This document shows, in pieces, positions 1 through 10,777 of a stretch of 64,000 nt of DNA. The DNA lies in NCBI RefSeq assembly GCF_017654505.1, contig NC_054539.1, forward strand, positions 69,321,256 to 69,385,255. The letters are read 5' to 3'. Made by a program: the position numbers and the translations under genes. The stretch is from Polyodon spathula. Its lineage: Eukaryota > Chordata > Actinopteri > Acipenseriformes > Polyodontidae. The notes below the pieces were generated by a model. It saw nothing but the letters and a program-made list of their open reading frames with translations. It was not told where the DNA came from and ran no database searches. The number at the start of each line of letters is the position of its first letter. Positions within the stretch are counted from its first letter, which is position 1.

Positions 1-117
1 CAGGAGGAGCAGTTTAACAAGAAGTGTCTCTGCCAAAGACTGAAATTACATGTGGTGCACTGAAGTGGTTCACAGCAACAGGAAATGAGTGAAAATTTAA
101 TATAGGAAATATATATA

Positions 118-165
118 TCTATATATATATTATATATATATAATATATAATATATATATATATTT
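118..165. repeat. AT microsatellite
   Basis: Nearly pure alternating A and T with a few phase breaks. The first 850 bases of the window otherwise show no coding exon or recognisable element. Confidence 0.8.
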
Positions 166-1581
166 ATTTATAATGTGTAAAAAACATACATCTAGTCTAG
201 TTAAGTACATTTTTTTATGTTCATCCGATCAAATTAAACGTGTTTAAAACATGATTTATGGTAAATAACTAAACATGACAAGATACAGGATAATTATTTT
301 TTATCTAAAATGTTTTACCTTTGAATGAACTACTTCAATTAATTACATGAATCCTACTGTCTAAAGGACCACAGGACATGAGTTTCAATTCTCACTACTA
401 CTGAGGCAGCACTCTCTCAAGCAAAGAATTACATTCACTTTTAACAGCGATTTTATGACAGAAGCTGTGCAGCTTAAAACCAGTCAATGAATAAATACAT
501 TGCTCAATGAACTCCTCACTGCATTACCAAACACGTGTTAAACTTTTCCATTCAGTTTAATGTTAAGACTCACTGAGGGAAAATTTGGATTTTAACATAA
601 TCAAGTGACCTATCATATCTATCTGAACCAGACGGTTGGTATTCCAAATGGTTGAAGAAACCGAGTCCTCAACCCTGAGCTATGCACAAAAATGTGAACA
701 CACACGCCATAAAATATTAGTCTAGGTTAATAAAACTACTCTAATGTACAATACAAGTTCACATTTTGGTAACAAACATCAATTAAAAGTTTCATTAAAT
801 TCAGGGGAACGGTTCTCACGATACAGCCTTCACTTGACTTGAGTCAAAATCTATGGCAAGCCAAATGATCATTTAAAGATATCTCAAATTGCATTTTAAG
901 ATATCTTGAAATATTTAGAGAGATCTGTAAATCATTTGCAGATCTATTTAAATGAATGAGATATCTGTAAATAAACCCTTTTGAAGCTATCTTATTTTAA
1001 TTTTGAGATATCCAAAAATGAAACAAAAGATCTCTAAAATTGATGTACAGATATCTTTAAATAATGTCTTGCTAGCATGGTACGACAAACTGCCATTTAG
1101 AGATACTGTAAAGCCATAAATATTTGCGAATTACACCCATAAAAACTAATTTCCCTCCAGAAACACTGGCGACCTGTTGCAATATAACAAGTATGTATTG
1201 TTAGTAGAATTTGATACTTGTGTCAAAAACGCATGACATTTTTTCATAGGCAAAATATTATACAATAAAAGGCTTGCAACTATTTATGGTTTCACAGTAC
1301 CTTGAAATAACTTCCTGTTCATTTAGAGACATCTCGAAATAATTTGAAAAATCTTGAAACAACTTCTTGTTCATTTAGAGATAATCAGAGATAGTGATTT
1401 AGAGATATCTGAAAAGGATGTAGAATATATCTCAAACATTTTCCAATATCTTAAAATGATTTAAATATATCTGAAAATACATTTTAGATATATCATTTAA
1501 AGCTCCATTTAAAAGATATCTGGAATCCATTTTAAAGATATCTCTAAATATATTTTAGATATCTTAAAATATTTAGAGATA

Positions 1582-2356
1582 CAGTAGATGCCGCTAATTA
1601 GCAATCTTTCGGTTCCCAGCAAAAACTTATTAACCGAATGTTGTTATTAAGCAAAAAGACACACTTTCAAGTAGTACAGTATTTGGAAAAACGATGTATA
1701 CTGTTGTTGCAAAAACAGCGCACTGAAATACACGTCATGGTTCACTATAGTGTTATAAAATTAAACACCAAATATCAGAACAAAAAACTGTTTACTAATA
1801 CTACAAAAAAAAGTATACCCAGTAGTGTATTGTACACTATCAATATCCAGTAAACACGCTCGGTATACAGGACACATTTAATACTGAAGCATCATTTTAA
1901 AAGAAGTAGACGTAGTTGTCCAATGTTTTTTTTTTTTTTTTTTTTTTTTTACGATTCGCCACCTCCAGCTGTAAATCAGCTTTGTGGCCAATTTCAAAAT
2001 GCGGGATACAGATTTTGAGATGCCAAACTCTTCTGCTACCATACTTGTTTAGCACCGGGCTCACGTAGTGCTTTCAGAATCCGAAATTTATCAGCTATAG
2101 AAACGTCTACACGTTTTGAAGCCATGATGACAGACGACAATCAGACTCAATAAATGTAGAGCTACTCTATATAATCGTGTGCGTGCCGTAGTCATAGAAA
2201 TAAAAAATAAAAAAAGTTGTCATTAAGCGACGTGCAGTTGCTAATACCCAAAATCCATTAACATTAAAGTCAATGGGATGGGATTGGTTACCGTGAAAAT
2301 ATTGTTAATAACCAAAAGTTGTCTTTATCAGGGTTGTTAATAACCGGCATCTACTG
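1582..2356 (-). mobile_element. Tigger/pogo-like DNA transposon remnant, nested
   Basis: The left end begins CAGTAGATGCCGCTAATTAG next to a TA dinucleotide. The right end is its imperfect inverted copy, ending in GGCATCTACTG. CAGTA-type ends and TA targets are typical of the pogo branch of the Tc1/mariner superfamily. The element lies wholly inside the foldback element at 854-2406, so it is the younger insertion. A 25-base T run at 1926-1950 interrupts it. Only the N-terminal part of a transposase frame remains, so it cannot move on its own. Confidence 0.65.
1951..2125 (-). pseudogene. Tigger-type transposase N-terminal fragment (CENP-B-like HTH)
   Basis: On the minus strand the frame opens MASKRVDVSIADKF followed by RILKALREPGA. 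After a frame slip near 2045 it continues MVAEEFGISKSVSRILK. This is the pattern of the first DNA-binding helix-turn-helix in Tigger/pogo transposases and CENP-B: a basic start, a conserved K-F/L-R-I-L stretch, then A-E-E-F-G-I-S-K-S. The DDE catalytic domain is absent and the frame is broken, so it is non-functional. The identification rests on pattern recognition only. Confidence 0.55.
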
Positions 2357-2406
2357 CGTCTATAAAGTAATTTGAGATACCTCTAAATGACAAATTTGGC
2401 TTGCCA

Positions 2407-2737
2407 GAAACATCTGCTTATGAAAGTCTAAATAAAGTATCATGACAACAGGATATGCGATTTCACCAGCGGTGAATGTTGTTGCAATGCTTTAAATCTG
2501 TGAATCAAGTCTGTGAAACAGTAAAACTGCAGACGAAGCAGCAAAATCGCTGCATAGCAGCAGCAGCTGACATGGAAAGAGGAGCGAGCTGGAAAACGTT
2601 ATTCAGGTTTAGCACAGCAGAGGTGTGGCCGTGTACCAAACGTTATTGTTAAAAACAAGGAATACATAAATAATGCATGGAAAAAGCCATGAGGTATTAT
2701 CATCATGTTAGTGACTTTAAAAGTTAATGTTCACTAC

Positions 2738-2774
<37 letters not shown>

Positions 2775-4237
2775 TTTGGTAAACTACTGTAACAGATAAA
2801 TAAGAGGGTGGAAGTCACCAGCTTTCACACTTTACAGTTGGAGTATTTTGTAACTAATGTAAATTCAGAAGAGCCCTACACAATGTACTCAAAAAAATTT
2901 AAACTCAAAACAGCTGCCAGTCAAAAAAAAAAAAAAATTCAGCCCCCAGAAGATTTTCATTTATTTGGAGTCACTTATGGTGAATAACCATTATAGTTGT
3001 CGCAGTGGTGCCCTACAATACAAGAAAAGAGGGAGGCTATTTGGGGAAACAAGCAAGAAGTTGGTGAACTTTTTGGATCATGTTACTATAGCACTGCAGG
3101 ATCATTTAGGAAAAGCTGCCTTCTGACACTAAAGCCGTCACCCCTCCCACCCCAACAGGACAGCACACAACTTTAAACCAGCAGCTCACTTCGTAACCAG
3201 CTGTCACTGGACACTACAGCCACAAAAAGCAGCTGCACAGAGAACAAAAGTAGCACTGTTGCTAAAAAAAAAAAAAGAAACTCTTTCATGGCAGTATTGT
3301 TTTTCACTGAAAAACGCAAGTGGGTCAACTGCCCTTTCTGAAGAAAACTAATTCTGACACAATCCAACATACTTCCTTCAAAATAACCTAGAGTACAGTG
3401 GAAAGAGTAACCAACAAAATGATACATTGATGCAATCATGTTCTACTGCTAGTTTTTTTAGAACAGACTTTTGTGCATATTTCATGTCACATGAAATAAT
3501 GTGTGACCGTTAAAAATGATACACAGTTGTGTTAGTCTTGCTTTGATGGTTTCTAACTCAGTATTTTAACATTAAAAGTATTACCATTAATTGGTCAGTG
3601 TCGATACAAAACTGTGTTACAATTGTAACAGGTTCATCCATACATCCCCATATTCTGAAACACTCAATAACTTGGATTAGAGGTTCTGCAGGTACGAGTA
3701 AAAATTCTTCCCAGACCAAATGAAGTAAGTCTTTAGGAAGTGCCTGGCCCATGGAATAAAGTTTGGGTGTCCCTGCGCTATATTGTTTGTAGATGTAAAT
3801 AAGCTTGTAAGAGTATGGTGGATACCAGAATACTCCCTTGACTTGTCTTTGGCACGCCACATTCTCTCCATGCTATTGTGCAACTCACCCTAAAGCAGCA
3901 ATACTAGGCAGGAGTATCAATACTAATCATTGTCATAGCATCTACAGAACAAGCCTGTTGTAACAGGTATACAGATAGCTATTCCAAGAATGTGACAGCT
4001 AAGAAAGGACCGCAACCCACCAAGTCGTTAAGCCATTCAATCCTCTCCCTCCTGACTCCTATTGCTTCCTATCCTGTTTGATACATGCTGCAGACTGCTA
4101 GCTGTCTGAAACCCAATCCATTACTAATGCCATTATTTGAATGGGTCTATCCCATGTAATTCTTGTACAATCCTGTACTCATGCTGCAGGACCAAAGGGT
4201 GCAAGCACCGAAATGCTAGAAGATCCCTGCCACTTAC
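2407..4237. other. asap2 intron 2 sequence, no gene seen
   Basis: This stretch lies downstream of asap2 exon 2 on the minus strand and should be intron 2. It holds a 34-base C run at 2741-2774 and an A run near 2925. Open frames at 3173-3439 and 3558-3883 show no family resemblance and no convincing splice sites. I see nothing else in it. Confidence 0.6.
2741..2774. repeat. Poly-C homopolymer, 34 bases
   Basis: An uninterrupted C run. Its length is likely to vary between reads or assemblies. Confidence 0.9.
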
Positions 4238-4310
4238 CCATGCCAGACGTGTAAATTGCTTTGACGGACTTCTTCATTTTGTACAGGACACCTCTGTCAA
4301 CATCTAGCGC
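4238..4310 (-). CDS. asap2: asap2 coding exon 2 (BAR domain N-terminal part)
   Basis: On the minus strand a TTTCTTCCAG acceptor is followed by 73 coding bases and a GTAAGTG donor. The translation is ALDVDRGVLYKMKKSVKAIY then TSGM, leaving one base for the next codon (phase 1). In the ASAP family this follows directly after the LEE that ends exon 1, and here exon 1 ends in the same place in phase 0. The D-V-D-R and Y-K-M-K-K-S-V-K-A-I residues favour ASAP2 over ASAP1, which has D-Q-D-R and K-V-K-K at these positions. ASAP2 is an ArfGAP with BAR, PH, zinc-finger GAP, ankyrin and SH3 domains, acting on Arf GTPases at membranes and focal adhesions. This exon contributes an early BAR helix. Later exons lie beyond the left edge. 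Confidence 0.93.
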
Positions 4311-4597
4311 CTGGAAGAAAGTGAACGAGTACATTGTTAAAGCAGGAGCTATGTGCTTTCAGTAATAGAGAACAAACACATTTGGGGATTTTCTTTACAA
4401 TGCATGAGATAAGCAGCCTGTTATAAACTTAGAATAGACAGATGGGTGTTTGTTCAGTCATTCCAACAAGAAGTTTATTTGCCTGTCAGTGACACTGTGT
4501 GTGTCTTGACCAGCTCACAGAAATGCTGGGGAAAACTGTGCTGTAGAGCAATGAAACATGGCAGTAGTCAACAAAAGAAGACCAAGACAGAATAGGG

Positions 4598-4797
4598 CAG
4601 GGGTCTCCAACCATAGTCCTGGAGAGCTATAGGGTCTTCTGGTTTTCGTTTCAACCGAGCTCAGTTACTTAATAGCATCAATTATTGGCTTAATTAGTCA
4701 GGATTAACAGATGAGCCAGATCTTTAGCCATTGATGACAAGACACCTATAAAAGCTAAGGATCTGGGGCTCTCCAGGACCAGGGTTAGAGACCCTTG
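4598..4797. mobile_element. MITE with about 30-bp terminal inverted repeats
   Basis: The left end contains GGGTCTCCAACCATAGTCCT followed by GGAGAGC. The right end reads GCTCTCCAGGACCAGGGTTA followed by GAGACCC, an imperfect reverse complement. The interior is about 140 bases with no open frame. The ends resemble hAT-derived MITEs that are common in fish (GGGTTCTCAACCCTGGTCC-type ends), but the superfamily call is an inference and no target duplication was confirmed. Confidence 0.6.
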
Positions 4798-6732
4798 GAA
4801 TAGGATATGGTTAGTATTGTAGCATCACTGTGTATCAATGAATCAAGATACTGCCTTTACAACAACAAAAACGTGTGTATTGTTTACCTTGTTGTTAATC
4901 TTCTTGATAGTTGCAGGGATGGAAATAAGATTCCCATTCCATAGCTGTTTGACTCATTCCTGGTTTTACTACGAGTTTAAAAAGACACAGCTGAGATTGT
5001 TACCTATACACTATGGCTAATGAAGCTTGTAGTAAAATCTGGAATGGTTGAACTGCTATGCAAGAGTCTTATCTCCATCCCTGTAGTGGTACAAAAACTG
5101 GCTCTTCCTGCCCATTAGCTCTTGTCTTTCAACAAAACAATACACTATGAAGGATATTTTTTCTTATTACACATTCCACAAAGTAGCACGCCAGCATTGC
5201 AATATGTACGGTATTTTGACCTGCATACTGTGGTACATATTGTATCATAACTTAGTGTATTGTTATACGGCTATTTGACAAATGCACATTATATATATTA
5301 AATTGTGGCTGAGCGCAGGATCACCCAGGCTTCTAAGTGACAGGGTTGAGACCAGAGGCTACACTCCCTTGACAGGAGGCCTGACCTTAACCTACCATGA
5401 CAGGAGTTCCTAGACCCCGTCACTACAGAACAGCTTATTACTGCATCAAAAAAATACGTGAACATTTCAAGTACATTGCCTTTCAATTAAACATTAACAA
5501 AAGCATTACAAGGGTTGTACTATTACTTTGTTTTTGTATTGTACTACACTATGAGGACACACACCAGAAAATATGCATGGCAAAACCTTTTGAAAATGTG
5601 TTGTCTTTGAAAAAGTGATGCCTTTATGGCTGATCTATACTCTGCTGGAAGCTGAAACGATCAGTACGAGCAACCCTTATTTATTTGTTGTCTTTCAAAG
5701 AATGAAGCCTAGCGAGTGATCGAGAAATTGGAAAGGTGTTCATTTTAAAAGACATTCAAAAGAGTCTCAGGTCTAACATAAAAGGCACCCTTTTTTCCAT
5801 AACAGCAAAGCACTACTGTACATATTTTAGCATGTTTAAATAACTAATGTGAGCGTGATTTCAAAAGGGAAGACCCGTTCTCTGAAGGCCTGTGTAACCA
5901 TAGCAACAAACCAACACCTCCATCACAGGCGAGGCAGATCTGCTCCTTTTCATTCTCCCTGAAAATGACTACTGCACCAATCAGCAAGGGCATACATACG
6001 GACATTTTCCTACCTTGCATTCAAGATTATAATTAATTCAGCAATCTGCGCTGCTTCAGAATCAAACTATTTTATTACAAGTAGAGACGTGTTACAAAAA
6101 AAAGGCAGGAAAACAAGTTTCATTACTTTGAGTTGATCTTAGATTATATTAATGTCTTACAGGACTGACACATTGAATAAGGCACATTTTATATACAGTA
6201 CATAAGGCGTCCTATTTAAAGCTTTACCCAGGAGTCATTTAAAGAATGTTTTGTTAATTAAATACATTTTGATATTGCACTGTTTTTCGCAGTTTCATGA
6301 ATGCCAGAACATCTACCAAAACATACTTAGGATCCAAAAAATAACTTATGACACCAAATTTTAAGATAAACCAAAATAGCACCATATGATTCACTAATAA
6401 CCCCACCCAAAGTTTGACACAAATGTAATCCAAATCTGTCAGTTTAGGCCACTTACTGTATGTAATTTGGCATGAAATAACCAACGCTTGAAAAGTATAA
6501 ATCATGGAAACCTCTGTATCAGTACTCTGTTGAACAGTGTGTGCTAAAAACACATAAAACAAACATTACTACATTACTTAAACCAAGAAACAAAAAACTG
6601 TGGGTTGAATCATAACGATACAAAAACATGCCATTCTAAACCCATTCAGCATGCCCTGTACTGTAGAGAACAGCTTGAAAACACGGTACGGTACGGTCCG
6701 AAAAAGTTAATCGTGCTGCAAGAGTATGGGCT

Positions 6733-7236
6733 GTCGCAGTATACAAAGAGAATTCACTATGTCGTCGTATACAAAGAGAATTCTATATGTCAACGTATAC
6801 AAAGGGAATTCTCCATGTCGACGTATACAAAGGGAATTCTCCATGTCGACGTATACAAAGGGCATTCTCCATGTCGCAGTATACAAAGGGCATTCTCCAT
6901 GTCGCAGTATACAAAGAGAATTCTCCATGTCGCAGTATACAAAGAGAATTCTCCATGTCGCAGTATACAAAGAGAATTCTCCATGTCGCAGTATACAAAG
7001 GAGATTCTCCATGTCGCAGTATACAAAGGAGATTCTCCATGTCGCAGTATACAAAGGGGATTCTCCATGTCGCAGTATACAAAGGGAATTCTCCATGTCG
7101 CAGTATACAAAGGGAATTCTCCATGTCGCAGTATACAAAGGGAATTCTCCATGTCGCAGTATACAAAGGGAATTCTCCATGTCGCAGTATACAAAGGGAA
7201 TTCTCCATGTCGCTGTATACAAAGGGAATTCTCCAT
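6733..7236. repeat. 28-bp minisatellite, 18 copies, open in all six frames
   Basis: There are eighteen head-to-tail copies with no length change. The consensus reads GTCGCAGTATACAAAGGGAA then TTCTCCAT. The first five copies are the most diverged (GTCGTCG, GTCAACG, GTCGACG starts) and the middle ones vary at the GGGAA/GAGAA/GGAGA positions. The unit contains no stop codon in any phase on either strand. Because 28 is not a multiple of 3, every frame cycles through all phases and stays open. The long apparent proteins (about 150-240 residues) here are therefore a by-product of the repeat. There is no splice or promoter evidence for expression. Confidence 0.92.
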
Positions 7237-7742
7237 CTCTGACCAACCCTTTCAAGTGTTTCCACCAGTAAAACAACCAAAACAAAAAAGGATAAAAAGA
7301 AAGCACTTATCTGGCTCTCAGGTTTAAAAATACAAATCCTATAAGCATCTAAGCCAGGACAGTAGTCTGTTGCCTTTACGCATTCTTGAATCAATACAAT
7401 GTTCAGTAAAATGCAGGGAGCTTTCATTTACAATTATTTTTCTTGCGATTCATACAATAAAAATAGTTCACCCTTGGTTTTTTTGTTACTACTGATATGA
7501 CCCATGGGGGGCACAGACACATATCATATACTGTATGCATCAGCCTTGATGCTTCTCTTGCCTGACTTCAGCCATTCCAACTCCCATCGATATTCTGCTT
7601 CAGTTTCAAATCGTGCTTGATAAATGGTTTGTTGGTAGTAATCTCCTGAATGCATTACTGCTAACAGCCTTCACTTGCAGCACACAGCTGCCTTAGGAAC
7701 TATGGAATCTCTTTAAGAGTGAAAGTCCAAATTGATCTTGTA

Positions 7743-9341
7743 CAGTGGCTCTCAAAAGTATTCACCCCCTTGGACTTTTCCACATTTTATTGTGCTACAA
7801 CATGGAATCAGAATGGATTTAATTAGGAGGTTCTGTCACTGATCAACACAAAAAAAGTCGTAACGTCAAAGTGAAAAATAAAATCTACAAATTATTCTAA
7901 ATTAATTAGAAAAACAAAACAGAAAATAACTGATTGCACAAGTATTCACCCCCTTGAGTCGATATTTGGTAGAGGCACCTTTGGCAGCAATTACAGCCAT
8001 GAGTCTATTTGGATAAGTCTCTACCAGCTTTGCACATCTGGACACTGCAATTTTTGCCCATTCTTCTTTGCAAAATTGCTCAAGCTCCGTCAAGTTGTAT
8101 GGGAACCTTTGGTGAACAGCAATTTTCAACTCTTTCCACATATTCTCAAATGGATTGAGGTCCGGGCTTTGACTGGGCCACTCCAGGACATTGACCTTTT
8201 TGTTTTAAGCCACTCCAGTGTGGCTTTTGCTGTATGTTTGGGATCATTGTCCTGCTGGAAGATTAATCTTCTCCCACATCCCAGGTCTCTTGCAGCAGGT
8301 TTTCCTCCAGGATTTTTCTGTACTTTGTTGCATCCATTTTACCCTCTATCACCACAAGTTTCCAGGCCCTGACGCAGAGAAGCATCCCCAACACGTGATG
8401 CTGCCACCACCATGCTTCACGGTAGGGATGGAGTTCTCAGCACGATGTGCGGCGTTAGGCTTGTGCCAAACACAGCGCTTAGCGTTGAGGCCAAAAAGCG
8501 ATATTTTGGTCTCCGACAATAGAATCTTCTTCCACTTGATCTCAGTCTCCCACATGCCTTCTGGCAAACTCTACCCGAGATTTGATGTGAGTTTTTTTCA
8601 AAAATGGCTTTCTTTTTGCCACTCTCCTATAAAGGTCAGTTTTGTGAAGCACCCGGGCTATTGTTGCCGTATGCACAGTGTCTCCCAGCTCAGCCATGGA
8701 AGACTGTAACTCCTTTAGAGCTGCCATAGACCTCTTGGTGGCCTCCCTGACTAGTGCCCTTCTGGATACTCAGTTTTTGAGGACGGCCTGTTCTAGACAG
8801 ATTCACAGTTGTGCTATATGCTCTCCATGTCTTAATAATGGACTTTACTGTGCTCTGGGGGACATTCAGCCTTGGAAATGTTCTTATATCCTACTCCTGA
8901 TTGGTGCTTTTGAAAACCCTTATTCCGGATTTGCTTTGAATGTGCCTTTGTCTTCATGATGTAGTTTTTGTTAGGAAATGTAATAACCAACTGTGGGACC
9001 TCCCAGAGACAGGTGTATTTAACCTGAAATCATGTGAAACACCTTAACTGCACACAGGTGGACTCTATTCAACTAATTATGTGATGTCTAAAGACAACTG
9101 GTTGCACCAGAGCTTATTTAGGTGTGTCATAACAAAGGGGTGAATACTTATGCAATTATTTTCTGTTTTATATTTGTAATTAAGAACTATTTGTAGATTT
9201 TATTTTTCACTTTAGCATTATGCACTTTTTTTGTGTTGATCAGTTGCAGAAACTCCTAATTAAATCCATTTTGATTCCATGTTGTAGCACAATAAAATGG
9301 GGAAAAGTCCAAGGGGGGGTGAATACTTTTGAGAGCCACTG
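7743..9341 (-). mobile_element. Tc1-like transposon with both terminal inverted repeats
   Basis: The element is flanked by TA on both sides (7741-7742 and 9342-9343). The left end reads CAGTGGCTCTCAAAAGTATT then CACCCCC, and the right end is its inverted copy ending GAGAGCCACTG. Further inverted homology extends inward (the AATTAGGAGTT/TTTTTGTGTTGATCA region is present at both sides). At about 1.6 kb the length is that of a full Tc1 element of fish. The internal transposase frame on the minus strand is broken in several places. It lies in asap2 intron 1, in the same transcriptional orientation as asap2. Confidence 0.92.
7950..8958 (-). pseudogene. Tc1-like transposase, decayed
   Basis: The minus-strand frame starts MKTKAHSKQIRNKG near 8958. 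Recognisable Tc1 blocks follow in order: SMAELGDTVHTATIARVLHK and then [43 protein letters not shown], the block around the second catalytic acid; and finally [15 protein letters not shown] with [13 protein letters not shown] near the C-terminus. The blocks are in different frames and separated by stops, so the gene is dead. Active family members cut and paste DNA through a DDE catalytic centre and bind the ends with a paired-like helix-turn-helix. Confidence 0.88.
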
Positions 9342-9343
9342 TA

Positions 9344-10195
9344 TTCTAGTGTTTCTTCCAAAGACATTATTGCTATGCAGTGTTCGCAATAAGAGTCAAA
9401 AAGCACAGCAAGCACATTAGCCTTAAGCAATAATATACCAACTCTAAACTGACTGCCTTCTTTACCTTTCCCAAATGTTAACTGTCACTGAAAATGCTGA
9501 TTAAAAAATACTGTACTGCAAGGATTGGCTTTAGCCAACCTAAACAAAAACTAAAAAAGAAGCTTGATTAAATCGCACTGCTTCTTACTGTATGACTTCT
9601 ATTTAAAACCCTTTATTTGCTGCTGACTTTGCATATTAGATAACATATCACTGCGACAGTTAGATAACAATAAATACAATGGCAACATTTAAAGCTTGCT
9701 TGTGCCGAGTGCCCGATCTTGACATTGCCTTTTGTGCTCCCGTTGGTTGGGGAGGAAGATCATCTGGGCATTGGTGACGTCATAGCGATTTTGTGAGCCC
9801 CTACTGGTCATACAGCCAAGGAGAGAAGGCCGGCCCTTTGAACTTCAGTCCTCCTCACTGGTAAGAGGTGAGAGGGTTCACTCATTATTACTAAGGTACA
9901 CATCTAGCAAGTGTCAAATGGCGCTGTATGCCCCTCACCCCGACCCCAAAGCACATCCTCAGAAAAGCAAACAATCCTCCAATAAAAATTTGCTGCCACA
10001 CAGTAGTTTGGGTGGGTTTAAAGCATACAGAACAGATCAATGCGAGTCAGGTCAGGAAGGAGGGACATTGCCCAGCCGCACTGGGAAAATTATTATTATT
10101 TTTTTTTTCTCCACAGGGAAAGGGGTCAAGTCAACGTGAAGTGAGGAACCATGTCCAGTGTTTTTCCAGTGTTTTTTTTTATTTTGCAAGGTGTT
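9344..10195. other. Non-coding asap2 intron stretch with a CRE palindrome
   Basis: No exon is recognised. The region around 9700-9870 is less AT-rich than its surroundings and contains TGACGTCA at 9775-9782. Short open frames at 9918-10206 have no resemblance to known families. Confidence 0.4.
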
Positions 10196-10474
10196 TTATT
10201 GGTTAAAACCTAAAATCAAAAGCTCTATATATATAATATACAATACACCTCCCCCATTTTGAACTAGCAGAAGTGGGGTTAGTGATTTGTCTGATTGCGT
10301 TTTCTTGGTCTGTTCGGTTTTCTGGATGGCTGCCTGTAACATCAGCTCTGACCCCGTCTCATTGTTCTCACTATGGAGCAATTTGATGACAGCATGTCTA
10401 GCAACCCCCTCTGGATACACAAAGGAGCCGTGATCCAACATGTTTCGTGCACACACGATACACTTTGCAGGGAT
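10196..10474 (-). CDS. Unidentified open frame, coding-like composition
   Basis: The minus-strand frame is open from a stop near 10475 and reads CIVCARNMLDHGSFVYPEGV, followed by ARHAVIKLLHSENNETGSEL. Amino-acid composition looks more like real protein than most chance frames here, with a balanced mix, a C-x2-C pair and few low-complexity runs. I do not recognise a family. No clear splice sites frame it, and the C-terminal end becomes hydrophobic and random-looking after about residue 65. It could be a fragment of a retroelement protein or a chance frame. It overlaps no other annotated feature. Confidence 0.2.
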   Translation of the reverse strand: MPAKCIVCARNMLDHGSFVYPEGVARHAVIKLLHSENNETGSELMLQAAIQKTEQTKKTQSDKSLTPLLLVQNGGGVLYIIYIELLILGFNQ

Positions 10475-10777
10475 TTACAGCAACCGTTTTCCTTTCGCTG
10501 AGCTTTAGAGGGATACAGAAAAATGTCAACTAAAACATAGGTCAGTATCCATTACTGCATACCTTCAACAATGCAGACCTGTTTGTAGGTCTAGGTAACT
10601 TCACTTAACTTGGTAGACTGGAAAATCATGCATGGGTACTGCCACTAATAAAACGTATTACTTAAGGACACCGAGTTAGTTAAGGGCTTAAAGTTATATT
10701 TGTGTAACGTGTGCCTAGAACAAAAGGACATAATTCTGAGTGTGCATCTTTACACTGCTATAGAAGTACTGTATATA

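Larger units (their letters stand above)
854..2406. mobile_element. Foldback/MITE-like DNA element with AGATATCT subrepeats
   Basis: The ends are inverted copies of each other. The left end reads GGCAAGCCAAATGATCATTT and continues into AGATATCTCAAATT. The complement of the right end, at about 2362-2406, reads GGCAAGCCAAATTTGTCATT followed by AGAGGTATCTCAAATT. Between 880 and 1580 the arms consist of many degenerate copies of TTTAGAGATATCT in both orientations, so the strand can fold on itself repeatedly. No protein is encoded by this outer element. A Tigger-like element (1582-2356) has inserted into its right part. The family is not identified. Confidence 0.65.

Noticed and set aside
6605..7427. 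Several long open frames (148-240 codons) on both strands
   Set aside because: They all run through the 28-bp minisatellite, which has no stops in any phase. No splice, promoter or family evidence supports a protein.
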